Assembly: GCA_907164885.2 (NCBI GenBank)
Contig: OU015496.1
Location: 187,077,281-187,141,280 of the forward strand
DNA from: Dolomedes plantarius
Taxonomy: Eukaryota; Arthropoda; Arachnida; Araneae; Dolomedidae
DNA length: 64,000 nt
Direction of reading: 5' to 3'
Part shown: in pieces, positions 46,959-59,446 of the stretch
Layout of the letters: each line of letters opens with the position of its first letter
Numbering within the stretch: position 1 is the first letter of the stretch
The notes under the pieces: generated by a model
Database searches by the model: none
The model's input: the letters and a program-made list of their open reading frames with translations, nothing else
Told to the model about the DNA's origin: nothing
Translations under genes and position numbers: made by a program

Positions 46959-47821
46959 ACTAGCCGGGCTTCGCCCGTCTAGCCGGTCGGTTTAGGGACC
47001 CGCTCCCTTCAGCAATCATTGTCAGAGAATGGAAACAAACACTAAAAAACAACAAATAAAGGTATTTAAATTTTGTGGTACAACAATAAATAGCGCTACG
47101 TATGTGTCACACTCGATACAGCTCATACTGTATCACTAACGGACCTTAGCGCAAATATAACCAAATATTGCATAAAAAAATTGAATCAAATTTTTTCTAG
47201 AATAAAATTTAAAATTCGGGCTTCGAGATGCTCATACAAATGAACGATAACATAATAAATGCAACAATTTACTTAAAGAAATAATAACAAATGCGATTAA
47301 TTCTTCGAAGAATCAACGGTAATTCTTCGAAATGTCTGTGATTCACGCTTTATTTTCGGATATATATCGGATAGCGGTGGAGTCTGGTTTTAGAATTAAA
47401 ATATCTGTAAAGCTATGAAAGTAACAGAATAACCGTAAGCAGAAAATATTATTAGTTTTCAAAGCTCTTTCCAATTATGTAAGATTTATGTACTTTCATG
47501 AGAAAAAAAGACACCGATATTCGACCAAAATGGCCGCCAAAATCGCGCCGTATCAAGAGGGGTGATTTTCGAAAATGTAACAGCTTCCATTTACTGTTGT
47601 CACCCTTCAAAATTGTTGGTTTTTTATTAATTAAAAATTAACGATAATAAAATTTAAAATTCGAGCTTCGAGGTGCTCATGTTCAGAATCTTCACTACCC
47701 GTGTGCCAAATTTAATAGTTGTAAGTTTTATAGATTCGTCTCGACGCAGTACACATATAACATGGACACCCGGAGGTGTGACCGACAGACAGGAATCCAA
47801 CCTTGCTTTATTAATATAAGA
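46959..47821 (-). mobile_element. Non-autonomous Helitron
   Basis: On the minus strand it starts TCTTATATTAATAAAGCAAG after an A and ends with hairpin GGGCGAAGCCCGGCTAGT. The interior shares sequence with 9628-10057 and 5498-5660. The 5' end is partly duplicated just outside (GCTTGCTTTATTAATATAA recurs near 47830). Confidence 0.7.
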
Positions 47822-48094
47822 TAAGAAGCTTGCTTTATTAATATAATAAGAAGGGTTATGAAATATTGGGTTAATACAGTGCGAATTTCTCACCCTTATA
47901 GGTGATGATGGATTAAGAGTCAAATAAGAACAGAGTGCAAAATATCCCGTTGCACTGGGCGGTCTGTCTTTCCTCTGCAGGCAAATGGCCGTTTTAAGCA
48001 CTTTTTCGGATTATAAATGCTATTTTTACTTAAAATTACGTGAACTATTTAAACGGGCTACCCATGGCCCGCAGAACGTGGTTGAGAGCCCGTA

Positions 48095-48368
48095 CTCTAA
48101 AGTTTTGGTTGTGTTGCCCTCAGGTTCTTAGGCATATGGCATAATTGAATCGATGCGTGTTGACCTCCTTGTTTTTGAAGCAGTATGAAAAAGAATTTCA
48201 ACATTTTTTCATTAAAAAACTTTGTACCTTTGAGAACCTACTGACAAAAAAATTTTTTGCGGAATGCCACCACTCCCATCCTATCAGGAAGAAAAAAATT
48301 TAAAACATTATTCAGCGCTGGCAACATCGTTATTGAAGTCGATTATTTAAAAATAAATATCGTTTTCA
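48095..48368. other. Non-coding, no gene seen
   Basis: Short AT-rich interval between the hAT element and the next Helitron. Confidence 0.5.
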
Positions 48369-49052
48369 TCTCTATATATAAAACAGTTCCGTAACTGACT
48401 CATTCATTCACTGACTGACATACAACGCACAGACCAAACCGCAGGACCTAAAGGGCTGAAATTTTTCATGGCGATTCTTCTAATAGTGTGGGGGTGCACT
48501 AAGAAAGATTTTTCAAAAATTCTTCTTAGATTTTTTTAAAATTAAATTTTTAAGCTGTTTTAGTAACTTTTTTTAAGTTTGCATTTAAAATAATAATATG
48601 AGGGTTATAAAATTTATATCACGAGAAAGATAAAAAAAATTCCTTCAAAATGAAATTTTTTTCGAATTTTTACCTCTATTTCCTGATTTTTGGTGAATTT
48701 TTAAAGATTAATTTTTAGAATTTAATTTATTAAATGCTGATCACGTGATTTCTTTTTCTGGTACTTTAAATAAATTTATCGTCACGTGCATAACAACTAA
48801 ATAGACAAAAAAATTATTTTTTTTCTTTATAATGCAGCAGACGATTGGATATTATCCAAAAAAAATAAATTTCCCTTACGATTTTTTTATAAATATATAT
48901 ATATATATATATTTTTTTACATCAATTGTATACATTGATCGTCGCATTTATTATAAATATATATATTTATTTTTTTTGGCATTAATTGCATACATTGACC
49001 GTTGTATTTAATTTGAATGTACTCCGTAGCGAAGCGCGGGTTTTCAGCTAGT
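48369..49052 (+). mobile_element. Non-autonomous Helitron, GTCA-repeat family, copy 2
   Basis: Starts TCTCTATATATAAAACAGTT after an A and ends GCGCGGGTTTTCAGCTAGT. It is collinear with the reverse complement of 29437-30244, including GGGCTGAAATTTTTCATGGC and ACGATTGGATATTATCC. The (GTCA)n tract is replaced by CATTCATTCACTGACTGAC. Confidence 0.7.
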
Positions 49053-50897
49053 CGTAATATATTTCGCGTGACCGGATCAATTGGTGGCCTAGCGCCCTCT
49101 CTCACCCCTCTCCCTTTCGAGAATCCTGGGTGGGAAAGTTAAAGTGTCTGCATATTTTTTCCACGGTGTCAGGCCAGGAAAATATTTTGAGGAGGGTTGG
49201 TATGATACTGCTCTTCGTGGTATGCTCGCACAATTCGTCTGAATAATAAACCGTCATATATATATTTACATACTCCCGCGATTTCACGCTCACGACTGTC
49301 ACTCGTGTGTGAAGGTCGCTGTTTTCTTTTTTTTCTTTTTACCCACTTATGTCGCGGCACGCTGTTGATATTACCGTTGCCACCACTTACGCACTTTCTG
49401 GGACCTTGCTCGGGACGGACCTTGAGAGATAATTTTGACAATTGGTGACTTTTTCGGACTGCATTGTGTTCTTCAGGAAGCGGGACGGTTGCTGGTTTTT
49501 TATTATTTTTTTATGTCTACATTTTCAATGTCGAGCGATTTTATAATTTGTTTAATCGTGACCCATCATCTTATTTTAGTGTACCGTCTGCACTCGCGGA
49601 AAGCGTTCCGTCCTTCCCCGCCCTGTCGAACGTTTTAATTTGGAAATGAGCTAGCCCAATAATGCCTGCTCGATTCTCCTCGAGGACAATTCTCGAATTC
49701 GTATTGTCTGAGTCACTGCGTCCGTTGTTCGTGCGAGGGTGTTTCTAAGTTTTTACCATGTTTTTATTAACTTGCTTTCTTGTTTGTGTGTGTGTGTTTG
49801 TCTGGTACAAATCTTGCAATCGATTTTTAACTAACTTCCCGACTAGCTAGACATTTGAAACTTTTAGAATAGCTCAGAACACGATGACAATGCATTATTT
49901 TAATACTTTTAGCCATCTTTATTCCATATTTTAAAATCCATTACGTAAAAATACGAGTAGCGTCTGGAGCCAAAAGTAACTGCGCTACAGGCGCCATCTA
50001 TTAACGTAATAATGAACCAAGCATATTGCATTTTCATTACAATGGGATAATTTTTATTTATGCCCACATGCTATTTGCGATATTTTCTCTGCGAAATTCT
50101 TTGATTTTTTTTCCTTCAAATTATAGATTATAATTTATAATTTTGAAATCCATAATTAACTATGGAAGATGCGAATTCGTTTGCAGATCATGAAAAAGCT
50201 GCATGTAAATTACATTTCTTTTTTTTTTTTTCAAGAGAAAACTTAAAAACAAGTCTTTTTATCTTGTAATTATTGTTAACGCTAGGTATCGCGCAGTGGT
50301 TAAGACCTCCGAACGAGGGTGTTGTAAGGAATTATCCTGGAAAAGTACATTGGCGCGCTCATACATACATATACAGTGTTATTAATGTCTCACCTAGCGC
50401 ATAGGTTTAACGTAAATGTTCTCAATGGGTTATGTATCTGTCTAGGCGTACTTGTACTATTCAACCCTTCCATTAAGCAGATTATTAAATCCAGAGTATT
50501 GGCAACACAATTCAATCTGTTGGAGCCGAGTTGTGTGACTTCTTGCTCATCAACGGATTCCACAGTACAGGATGGTTGTAAGGCACCATGTGTGGTTCAC
50601 TGAAAAAAATCGGTAAAAGTACTTGTAGTTTTAGTACTTTAAAATTAGCTTTAGAGTATTGCCACCTCCCAGCTTATCATTTACCATATCTATTTAAATT
50701 ATAGACCTCCGTTTAAAATAAAAAATAAAAAATAAAAATTCGTCTTTTGCGAAAATCTTCTAATGCGAAATGAATTGCTTTGAAAGACTGATATTTTCAT
50801 AACCTTTTGCAAATAGTATTTTTGGTGCAGCTTATTTTTTAACATTTTTTAAAAATTTTATTAGGTCCCGTTTTCGTAACTTAAGGTTAATTTTTAA
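49053..50897. other. Non-coding, no gene supported
   Basis: Overlapping frames on both strands at 49102-49649 and 50376-50603 show no domains. GCGCAGTGGTTAAGACCTCC near 50291 resembles a tRNA-like SINE head without a matching B box. Confidence 0.45.
49754..49926 (-). repeat. Interspersed repeat, second copy
   Basis: Reverse complement of the block at 8292-8467 with few differences, including AGCTATTCTAAAAGTTTCAA and the CA-rich run. Here it is not inside a mariner. That confirms it as an independent repeat. Confidence 0.75.
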
Positions 50898-51118
50898 CGT
50901 AGGATTACGTTCCTCAATAACGGTCCTCCGGAAAGGGAAAAAATTCAGAGTCCGTCCTGCGTCGTGAGTTATAATTTTGGCAATGCGCCAAACCAGTAGC
51001 AGTAAACAGTTAAACAGAAAAGTACTAATATGCGTAAAAAAAAAAAAGAAAAGAGGTAAGGAATGATGGGTAATCCTACGTTAATAACCCGCGGTAGTTA
51101 CGTTAGTAGAGACTACCT
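50898..51118. repeat. Unclassified repeat R, copy 2
   Basis: AACGTAGGATTACGTTCCTC to GTAATCCTACGTTAATAACC plus GCGGTAGTTACGTTAGTAGA and GACTACCTG, as at 34811-35113. TTAA flanks the inner inverted repeat here, but similarity between the copies continues past it, so the true end is farther right. Confidence 0.65.
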
Positions 51119-51175
51119 GCAATAATTTTTAACATTTTTTTTTTTTTCATTTTAAGAATTTTTCTCTTTAGGAAC

Positions 51176-51478
51176 AACAACAACACAAATACCGTTAATG
51201 TCCCCTGACCGGAAGTGTCAGACCAGGTCGATATAGGCTTCGGGCGTGCGGTTTCGGTTTATAATAGCACCTCAAAGGTCGGAGTCCGTCTTGGTTAAGT
51301 GCCGCCACAATTTTGACCGAGCACCCCCAGGGGCGACATCTGGGGGGGGGGGGGATCGTCCCATCCCATCCCATCCACTGACCTCATAGTAGGACTTTTC
51401 GGATTTAACGTACCCATATCCGAGCAGTACCGAAAGCCGACGCGCCACCGATAGGCTACCTCTGGCCCACGATATTTT
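51176..51478 (-). repeat. SINE family A, near complete
   Basis: On the minus strand: AGGTAGCCTATCGGTGGCGC head, GGTACGTTAAATCCGAAAAG, GATGTCGCCCCTGGGGGTG, GACGGACTCCGACCTTTGAG, CGACCTGGTCTGACACTTCC, and a GTTGTTGTT-complementary AAC tail. A G-run near 51342-51352 interrupts the body. Confidence 0.75.
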
Positions 51479-51495
51479 TAAGTGATGCAATAGAC

Positions 51496-52235
51496 CAGAG
51501 CTGGGGAACCTTTTTACCATTAGAGGCCACATGTAAATTAGGTAGTAATAAAGGAGGCCGCATTAAGTTTATGTACCTATAAATGCAACTTTTATGAAAT
51601 TATTATGGTTAGGTATAGTTTTAACAATTTGGTGCATTATATAGAAAAATAACAAAAAAAATTAAGTCCTTATTTATTTATTATTTGACTTAAAAAGTTA
51701 CAATATAAAATATTTTTGTATTCACATAAGGGTAAAAACTTGCTATGACATTAATCATTAATTATTATTTTTTTATAAAATTATTAGATTCATAGATACC
51801 AATGGAATTTTTTATATTTCACTGTTGGTATTTTTATTTATGTAAGCACACACACATATATATTAATCTAGATTTTAAAATTTTAATAAACTACATATTT
51901 AAATACCACTTCAAATAAAAATAATAAAGTAGAAGTATTTTTAAATAATTTTATCATTATAAAGAAATACAATAGAAAAATAATAGTATAAAATTATAAA
52001 TAATTGACATAGCAACAATTCCTAAAATAATTTTAAAATCCGATGGAAAATTTAAGCTAGTGGGATATTTGCAGTTGTTTCTTGCTTGAAAGTAATTGCA
52101 TATTTGGATCAAGTCTCGTAACGCGAAGCCTGCGTACATACATTCATGCCATTCTATATTGTTGTAATCTATAAAATTAAGTATTAATTAATACAAGTGC
52201 TAGCTTTTATGAAGGCCGCGCGTTCACCACCTCAG
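51496..52235. mobile_element. hAT-type element
   Basis: The left end is CAGAGCTGGGGAACC and the right end (reverse complement) is CTGAGGTGGTGAACGCGCGG. The target duplication CAATAGAC is exact (51488-51495, 52236-52243). GGCCGC/GGCCAC blocks are mirrored in the subterminal parts. The interior is AT-rich with a 60-codon minus frame I cannot identify. Confidence 0.8.
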
Positions 52236-52362
52236 CAATAGACCATCGTTAAATAAACTTAACTGCAAATGTATACAAAGTTAGCGATAAGGGTTTCAAG
52301 GAATTTGTCAGAGAAGCAGCTTTTGATTAAAGTTCTAAAGTTTTGATGTAAAGTAGGGGTTG

Positions 52363-52722
52363 TTGTTGTTGCAAATGCCCCCTGGTTGGAGGTTCCATTC
52401 ACCAGGTCCGTATATGTTATTGGGCTGAAGTGGACGGCTCTTTTTTTGAATTAGCACCACAAGGGTCGAAGTCCGACATGGCTAAAGGACCGGTCCCGTA
52501 ATTTTGAACCGAGTCAAGACGAGACCGGAACACTTGACCCCTCACCTCCAGAGGTATTTTGGTAACTTGGAGGACATTGCAGCTACGACAGATGTTTTCC
52601 GTGCACCAGCCGCCATTATTGTACACGTCGGTGGTTTTGTCAGCGACGGGCATCGAACCAGCGATGTTCAGGTCACTTGCTCGCTGCCTTTGCCAACCGG
52701 ACCACCGCGCCCTAAAGTATGG
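52363..52722 (-). repeat. SINE, family A tail with a different tRNA-like head
   Basis: The minus strand begins GCGCGGTGGTCCGGTTGGCA (A-box-like) with B box GGTTCGATGCC. Its 3' half (TCGGACTTCGACCCTTGTGG, GAGCCGTCCACTTCAG, GGACCTGGTGAATGGAACC and an AACAACAAC tail) matches family A, while the head and middle do not. Confidence 0.7.
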
Positions 52723-52990
52723 GTTATTATTGCCAGTCTCCTCGGCAGGCATGTTATGTCTGTTTTCATAGGCTCATTCAGCGAGGATAGCCATCATAAA
52801 TAATATTCCTTGAACTGTTTTCGCTAAAATAAAACCACGCGCTCTCAGATAGATACAAATCATGATTTTGTCATCAGTGTAACTTTGTTATTCCAGCGAG
52901 CTTATAAATATTCTTAACATCGTCATGCGGAAAACCGGCATTTCGTCGGTTCTCCTTTTACAGTTTCGAAAGTGAAACGCTCACTGAATC

Positions 52991-53951
52991 CAGTGGCGTA
53001 GATTGGGGGGTGCGGTGGGTGTGGTCCGTCCCACCGGGCGGCACATATTTTGGGGGCGGCATATTTTTATTTAGTATTAGTATATAATACCATGCAACCC
53101 GCTAAATGAAGAATTTGAATGTCAAATAAATGACTTTATTGACATTGATAAAGAACAGTTCTATATTGAAAGAAAAAGGATCCAGGTTTTTATGACTGTA
53201 CCTTCACTACAAGAAGACGCAAAACGTTGGAAAGACGGGAAGGAAGACCCTCTTGATCTACTAAAATTTATTCAACAGTATAGATTGGAAAATTCTGTAC
53301 CCAGCATTGTAATTTTGCTAAGAATTTTTTTTAACAATTGCTATCAGTGTCGCTAGTTGCGAATAGAGCTTCTCCAAATTGAAGTTGATAAAAATTATAT
53401 TCGTTCCACAATGAGAGATTTAGACTACAAAATCTTGCAATATTGTCTATAGAACAAGAAATTACAAATAATATAAATTTTGAGAGCATTATACACGATT
53501 TTTCTACTATGAAAGTTAGAAGAGTAAATATATAAATATATTTTGTGTACATACACATATGTGTACAATTTGTTTGTTTATACAAAAGAAATGAAATTAT
53601 TTATTTTTATTTATAAATATAAAAATATAAATTAAAACATATTTTAGGGAATTTTTTTTATAAATTAGGTATATGTTTTGTCTCATAGATGGGGAAACTT
53701 CGACATCCGTAAGTTTCTTGTGGTCTTTATAAAAGTTGCATTTATAGGTATATGAACTTAAGCGGCTTCGTTTATTACTGCCTAATATAAATATGGTATC
53801 CAATGGTAAAAAAGTTCCCCACCTATAGTTTGTCTCAATTTCAATTATTTATTTATGTTTATTAATTTATAAAAATCCCCAATTGATTGACTTAGAAAGG
53901 GCGGCAAATTGGAGACCGCCCCGGGCGGCAAAAGTTCTAGCTACGCCACTG
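52991..53951 (+). mobile_element. hAT element with CAGTGGCGTAG ends
   Basis: CAGTGGCGTAGATTGGGGGG at the left and CAGTGGCGTAGCTAGAACTT in reverse complement at the right are flanked by an exact ACTGAATC duplication (52983-52990, 53952-53959). GGGCGGCA blocks are mirrored near both ends. It retains part of its transposase. It shares termini with the small MITEs at 24841, 25960 and 60105 and may represent the group that mobilised them. Confidence 0.9.
53102..53536 (+). pseudogene. hAT transposase C-terminal part, decayed
   Basis: One frame reads LNEEFECQINDFIDIDKEQF, then MTVPSLQEDAKRWKDGKE and DPLDLLKFIQQYRLE up to a TAG near 53353. In a shifted frame this is followed by ISVASCE-stop-SFSKLKLIK and, in another, RSTMRDLDYK. 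The order matches zf-BED/ZMYM-like hAT transposases: linker, then SVASxERSFSKLKLIKxYLRSTM dimerisation block, then an acidic tail ending KVRRV. At least one stop and two frameshifts disable it. The N-terminal BED finger and the catalytic core are missing. Confidence 0.85.
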
Positions 53952-53959
53952 ACTGAATC

Positions 53960-54877
53960 CCAGTCCTAAAATGTCGTTAATATTATCTCTTTGTTTCCTG
54001 CCTTACGAATGCCGCCTCCATCTAGGTGTTTGAGTATGTGGAGTTTTGAAGTAAAATCCGACGCCGTCCGTTACGCTCCAAAATCATTGCTAAAGCTCGT
54101 TTGGTCTACGGTCGATTGTGCGTCTTGTGTCGCGTTTTTTCCCGGTCACGGAATTTTGTGTTTCGTCCCATTGTCTTCGGCAGCAGACGATTTTACGTTT
54201 TTGGCGAGTGTCGGGTTTAGGGCCATGCTGAAATCGGACTTCTAGTGAAAGCTCACTATTGTTTTAAGTGGAAATGTGAGACGCATGCCGTTGATTGAGG
54301 TTTTATTTTGACGATATTATTTTACTAATTCTTTGTGTGTACATGTGTATGGCCGGAATTGATGGCTTATCTTGGCTTATCTCTTCCATACGGACGCCAA
54401 ATTCCGAAATTTCTTAAGGTGTAAAAAAGCCATTGTATTTTTATTTCATTTTTATGGGTCCTTAAACCGCATTTTTGCTACACACTTCTACATAACTCTG
54501 TATTTTCAGAAATTCTGAGGCTAAGTATTTAACTGGCGATCTTTCTCTATCGTTGTTTTGAATTCTGCAGATTAGTTTTTGGTCACACTTTTGTAGTTTG
54601 AAGCCTCACCCCTACTTTTTTATTTATTTTGTATGACAATAATTCATTGTTTTATATAATTATAAATGAATTGTACGTATTAATTAGCATAAATTAATGT
54701 TTTCAAGTACATGATGACAGACGTTTTTCTGTAATTTAGAATTTCAACTACATAATTTTGTAATTTAATAAAAATAAGTAATTAATGAAATTATGTATAA
54801 AAAATATATATTTAATGCTTTGAGACGGATGCCAATTTTTTAAAAACAAATTTTTAATACATGGCGAAACACGTGAA
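53960..54877. other. Non-coding, no gene seen
   Basis: An 84-codon frame at 53991-54245 has no domain; the rest is AT-rich. Confidence 0.5.
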
Positions 54878-55054
54878 GGTTTGGTTTGGAGTGCTACGGT
54901 CAATTTTTTGTTACACGAGGTCTAATTAAATCGGGACCTCCTGCTTAAAGCCGATTCCGAACGGCTACAAACATCCATGCCAAGAGTGGGACTTGAACCC
55001 ACAGACTCTGGTACCGAAGCCCAACGCCCTAGCCATTCGACCATATCCGGCACT
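54878..55054 (-). repeat. SINE family B, full length
   Basis: On the minus strand: A-box-like TGGTCGAATGGCTAGGGCG, perfect B box GGGTTCAAGTCCC, GTAGCCGTTCGGAATCGGC, CCTCGTGTAACAAAAAATTG, and end CTCCAAACCAAACC. This is the best-preserved member of the family here. Confidence 0.85.
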
Positions 55055-58000
55055 TGACAGACCAATTTTTGTTATTTCAGCGTGTTTAGGACTAGTTAAA
55101 TTACTGGCTTACACTGTATTTCGCGGCATCCCTAGAGTGTCGAAATATCCCTGTTATAAATCACTTTTGCATGTGTTTCAGAACCAATAAGGATAATTCT
55201 CAAAATTTTAAAAAGTCACCCCCCCCCCTAAAAAGGGGGAGGAGTGGTAATTAACACAGTGATCCCTCATCGAGCGTCGATCGATGATTTAGAATCATCT
55301 GTAATCATCATTCTAATCGTTTCGTTTATTGATATTCTACTAGAAATTGTAGGTAAACAAAATTATACCTAAAACTGAGATGAAAAAACGTTGAAAGATG
55401 TAATACAGTTTAATGGGTTTTAGTGTCGAAAATATAAATGGTTTGCTGCAATCGTTCCAATACGTGGCCTTAAAATTTGTGTTTACTTCAGTAATTATGA
55501 AGATCGAAATCAACAGCCTTTTATAATGTCAATGGGTGGGACATTGAGTGAGAATTTTCGTAAATGGCATTACCATAGTATGACATATTACCATCATACT
55601 ATTGATCCAAATTATAGTTTCATTTAAAATTATCCAGAGTGAAATAAGGCGTCTTAACAGAGGCGTCAGTTGGACATCTTTCTGTCTCAAAAGAGAGACA
55701 GAAAGATCTCATTTCGGTCTCTCTTTTCCACCATCAGCTATTTACCAGGTGCGTGTATCCATCAGTTCAAAGAAATTCATTCGCAGTAAAGAGTAAACGA
55801 GTTTTTAAGGAAGGAGATGAAATCGATAAAGCAAATACTGCGCACAAAATTAAATCGAATGAAAGGTATTGCATATATCACTTAAAAAAACGAGAATCGG
55901 AAAAGAAGCAAATTAGAATTAAATTACGTAGAGGAAACCAAATTTGCCGTGATTTAAGGCGTGAAATTGAATTGAAATTTTCCATCCACACTTACGGTTT
56001 TGCGGCTTTTGTGGTTACCAGGTTTTGTGCTAATGAACGTTAGACGAGGGGTGCGAGATTTGTAAAGTGGTTTGTGGTTGCAATAATCGGTTAGCCGAAA
56101 ATGACAGCGGGGAGCGAATGATTTTAACGTAGTCAGAGGCAGTGATATAGTTCTTTTTAAAGTGCTTCGATTTAAACTGCGTGCTTTTGCGTTGTTTCTT
56201 GATTTTCAAAATATTTAAGAGGGTTGATCTTTAATTAACTTGATTGCTCATATCAGTTTACTTCTAAAGAAGGTTTTGTTTGTAAAATATCAGAAAATAT
56301 GCAACACTCACCAAAAATAAAAGCAAACACATAAAGAGGTTTAGTAATGGGGGGAGGGAGAATTAGGTGTTTGTCCCCAGGCTCAACGTACTAGGTTCAT
56401 ACGTCCCCAGGTTCATGCAAGTATACTTGCATCGTATACTTGCATCAGTACGTATACTTGCATCAGTACTCAAAAAGCATGGGGTAACCATCGTATGTTT
56501 GAGAAAGCTATGAAAACCAATATTTTATGTCTTTAAATAAACTTATATAGCCGTATGGCACCATAATTTGGCACACCTTTCTTATACCGGGTTGGACGTT
56601 CTCCAACTGCGGCTACACATCGCATATGACTATCAAACGATATTTCCGGTGATTGCGTTGCATTTAGTCAAGTATTCGTATTCTACAAGGTCAGAAAAAA
56701 CAAAACAAAATGACCCATAATTTCAGTAGAAACAACATTAATGATCGTTTTTGGCTAGTACGTCATAATAATATATGAGTGAACTATAATTTTTAGGTGA
56801 TGGAACGGGTCCCTCTGCATGCGGCCTTGCTTCAGAAATCATATTCTGATCTCCTGCTCCAGATTAGTGGGTGCAGAGCTCGCGCTTGGCTCTGATTTAC
56901 CGCTGAAACATTGGTTGTTTTTTTTTTTCTTTTCTAAAATTTGACTACCGTTAAACAGGCCCATCTGTCTAATTCTACGTCTTTTGCATGTTGCATCTTT
57001 CTCGGTACACTCTAGCAACTGTTCGTGAAAAGCCCACCATGCTTGTTGCTTCCAGAAATTGTATACGTAAACTCGTCTGCCACGCACTATGTTTAAGTAT
57101 GATCAAATCTTTGTTCTTTCCCCCCCCCCCATCTTTTTGAGCAAGCACATGCTGGTAAGTAGCAGTTAGCAGATCAAATATTTACGTGCTGCAGTCATGT
57201 AAATGTTGGTTACGTGTTATCCAGAGTTCTGCTACCAAGAGAGGTACCCCTAATAATGGGGCCACTCGGCATGTCATACTGCGTGATCACGTTTTTAAAT
57301 GCCACCCTTTACTGATGTTTGCTTCTGTTTTCTGAGAATTTTAAAAAGTTTTGTATGATACCAAAATTAATGATATTATTGCGTTATCTCTCTGAATTAA
57401 GAGTTTTGGTCCTTTTACTAGATGAAATCATGGTAATAATATATGTTAATTTAGAGCTACGCCTTTTTAATTTTTCTAGACTGGCGAAACAATAGACAAT
57501 TATGAAGAGTGAAAGAAATTCTGATGTGGAATTTTGCATGAATGTATTTGCGCTTGTGCGTGTAAGTTGTTATGTGCAATAAGAAGAATATCGGGCTTGC
57601 TGCCGCTTATTGACATTTATATGATTATACTTTCATTTTTAGTGTTGGTAAAGTTGACATTGCTTTCATTTCTTAATAATACGGGTCTTACAAGAAAGAA
57701 TTGTTATAAAAAGCACTCAAAGAGCTAGCAAATTGCTATTATTTTGCTGATTTTTTTTTCTTCTTTTTCTTATAGGTTTCTTCATTATCGGGAGTCTTTC
57801 TGGAGTCATATGTACACCTGGCGAAGCTGGAATGAAATAAGTGAAAGTTTGGATTGCTCATTTTCTTGATTGGAAGTTTTTGCACCTAGTAAGTGATTCT
57901 CGACTAAATTAAGACTTCTTCGAAAAGAAGAAGAATCGTTACTTTACTGCAGTCGGTAACCCATATTCCACATAACCAGAGGTCATTCGCAGAATTTCCC

Positions 58001-58363
58001 CCTCGCGTTTTTTCCCTTTTGTCACGCGCTCTTTTAATCTCCCTTCCGCGCGCTGAAGGGGCGGATGTTAAATCTGATGAGCCAAATCAGACGTCTAAAT
58101 GACCTTTGACAGTCGTTTCTCTCTTCACCATTTTAGTCTGTGGGGCAATTATTCGCGTAGTTACTTGACAGGACATTCACATCGCGGAAAGGAGGCATTG
58201 CTTGTGTTTGAAGGAAAAGAAAAGAACTGTCACACGAAGATACGGCGGCACTAGAGACTGCCATAGGATATATAGAGTAGCAATCGTATCCAAGAGATTA
58301 ATTTTGCATTTTAATGATTTTTTTTTAAAAATTAGTATTTTTTCACTTTCTAGTGGCAAGTTA
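55055..58363. other. Mostly unique non-coding DNA
   Basis: Holds a possible pogo-like end at about 55259 (CAGTGATCCCTCATCGAGCG, no partner), a 13-bp-arm hairpin (55676-55707), a 96-codon charged frame (55753-56043) without a known domain, CGTATACTTGCATCAGTA repeats near 56430-56470, and a splice-acceptor-like pyrimidine tract ending TTATAG at 57774. I cannot place an exon. Confidence 0.4.
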
Positions 58364-58877
58364 TCTATATATATAAAACAGTTCCGTAACTGACTCACTG
58401 ACTGACATACAACGTACACCTAACCGCTGGACCTAAAGGGCTGAAATTTTGCATGGCGATTCTTCTTATGGTGCAGGGGTGCACTAAGAGAGATTTTTGA
58501 AAAATTCTTCTTAGATTTTTTTAATTTAATTTTTAAGCTGTTTTAGTAACTTTTTTAAAGTTTGCATTTAAAATAATAATTTGAGGGTTATAAAATTTAT
58601 ATCACGAGAAAGAGCGTAAAAATTCCTTTAAAATGACATAGAATCTTTTACCTCTATTTCGAATCTTTACCTCTATTTTCTGATTTTTGGTGAATTTTTA
58701 AAGATTAATTTTTAGAATTTAATTTATTGAATGCCGATCACGTGATTTCTTTTTATGGTACTTTAAATACATTTATCGTCACGTGCATAACAACTAAATA
58801 GACAAAAAAACACGTTTTTTTCTTGCTAATGCGGCAGACGATTGGATATTATTTTGTCTATAAAAATATCCCTTACG

Positions 58878-58937
<60 letters not shown>
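58364..58937 (+). mobile_element. Non-autonomous Helitron, GTCA-repeat family, 3' truncated
   Basis: Starts TCTATATATATAAAACAGTT after an A, then CACTGACTGACATACAACG. It follows copies 1 and 2 to ATCCCTTACGATTTTATATA. The rest is a TA array (58881-58936), and the CTAGT end is absent. Confidence 0.65.
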
Positions 58938-58940
<3 letters not shown>

Positions 58941-59446
58941 TTGAAGATGCTGATGGAAGAGGAGGAGAAAGGCTGAACTGAAAAATTAAATCTTATTCGT
59001 TGATTTTTGACCTTTTCGCCCCGCTTCCCTCACTTTCGCTTTTATTACCAGCTACTCTCTTAAAGTGAACGAGTGTGACACGGAAGCTGGGCGATTGTTG
59101 CATCGTTCACTGTGGCTGTAATGTCCAGATTCTTCTCTCTGAGAATTCGAAGAACGTTTTCTCAGAATCCGTAGAAGGGGGAGAATATGCGATCCTAGGA
59201 CCAAGGTCATCCCATCCCTTAGACCCTATGGGGAGTTCCAGTGTGGGGGAGGGAATTGAAGCTATCTCTCTGGGAGAGAGGTTCGGCGCTGTTCGGTTTC
59301 TGAGGGCGACTCAAGTTTGGGCAGAGCAAGCTGCCCCGGGTGGTAATTGTTCAGTGTTAAAATCTCGGTTTAAGACTGGATAGTAGTCTCAGAATAATAT
59401 GTATACAATTGTATAATTATTGTACATAAAGGTTGTATTGTACATA
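58938..59446. other. Non-coding, no gene supported
   Basis: A 102-codon frame at 59075-59383 has no recognised domain and no supporting signals. Confidence 0.45.

Larger units (their letters stand above)
46141..48094. mobile_element. hAT-type element with nested Helitron
   Basis: The left end TATGGGTCTTCAAACTTTCA and right end (reverse complement) TACGGGCTCTCAACCACG are flanked by CTCTAAAA and CTCTAAAG (7 of 8). A Helitron sits inside (46959-47821), next to a possible solo LTR. No hAT coding remnant is readable. Confidence 0.7.

Noticed and set aside
52559..52803. 70- and 99-codon open frames
   Set aside because: They overlap in different frames across the SINE at 52363-52722.
55753..56043. 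96-codon charged open frame
   Set aside because: Lys/Arg/Glu-rich but A-rich DNA gives this by chance. No family resemblance and no context.
58064..58100. Hammerhead-ribozyme-like CTGATGAG
   Set aside because: CTGATGAGCCAAATCAGACGTC lacks the GAAA after stem II and the flanking stems, so the core is incomplete.
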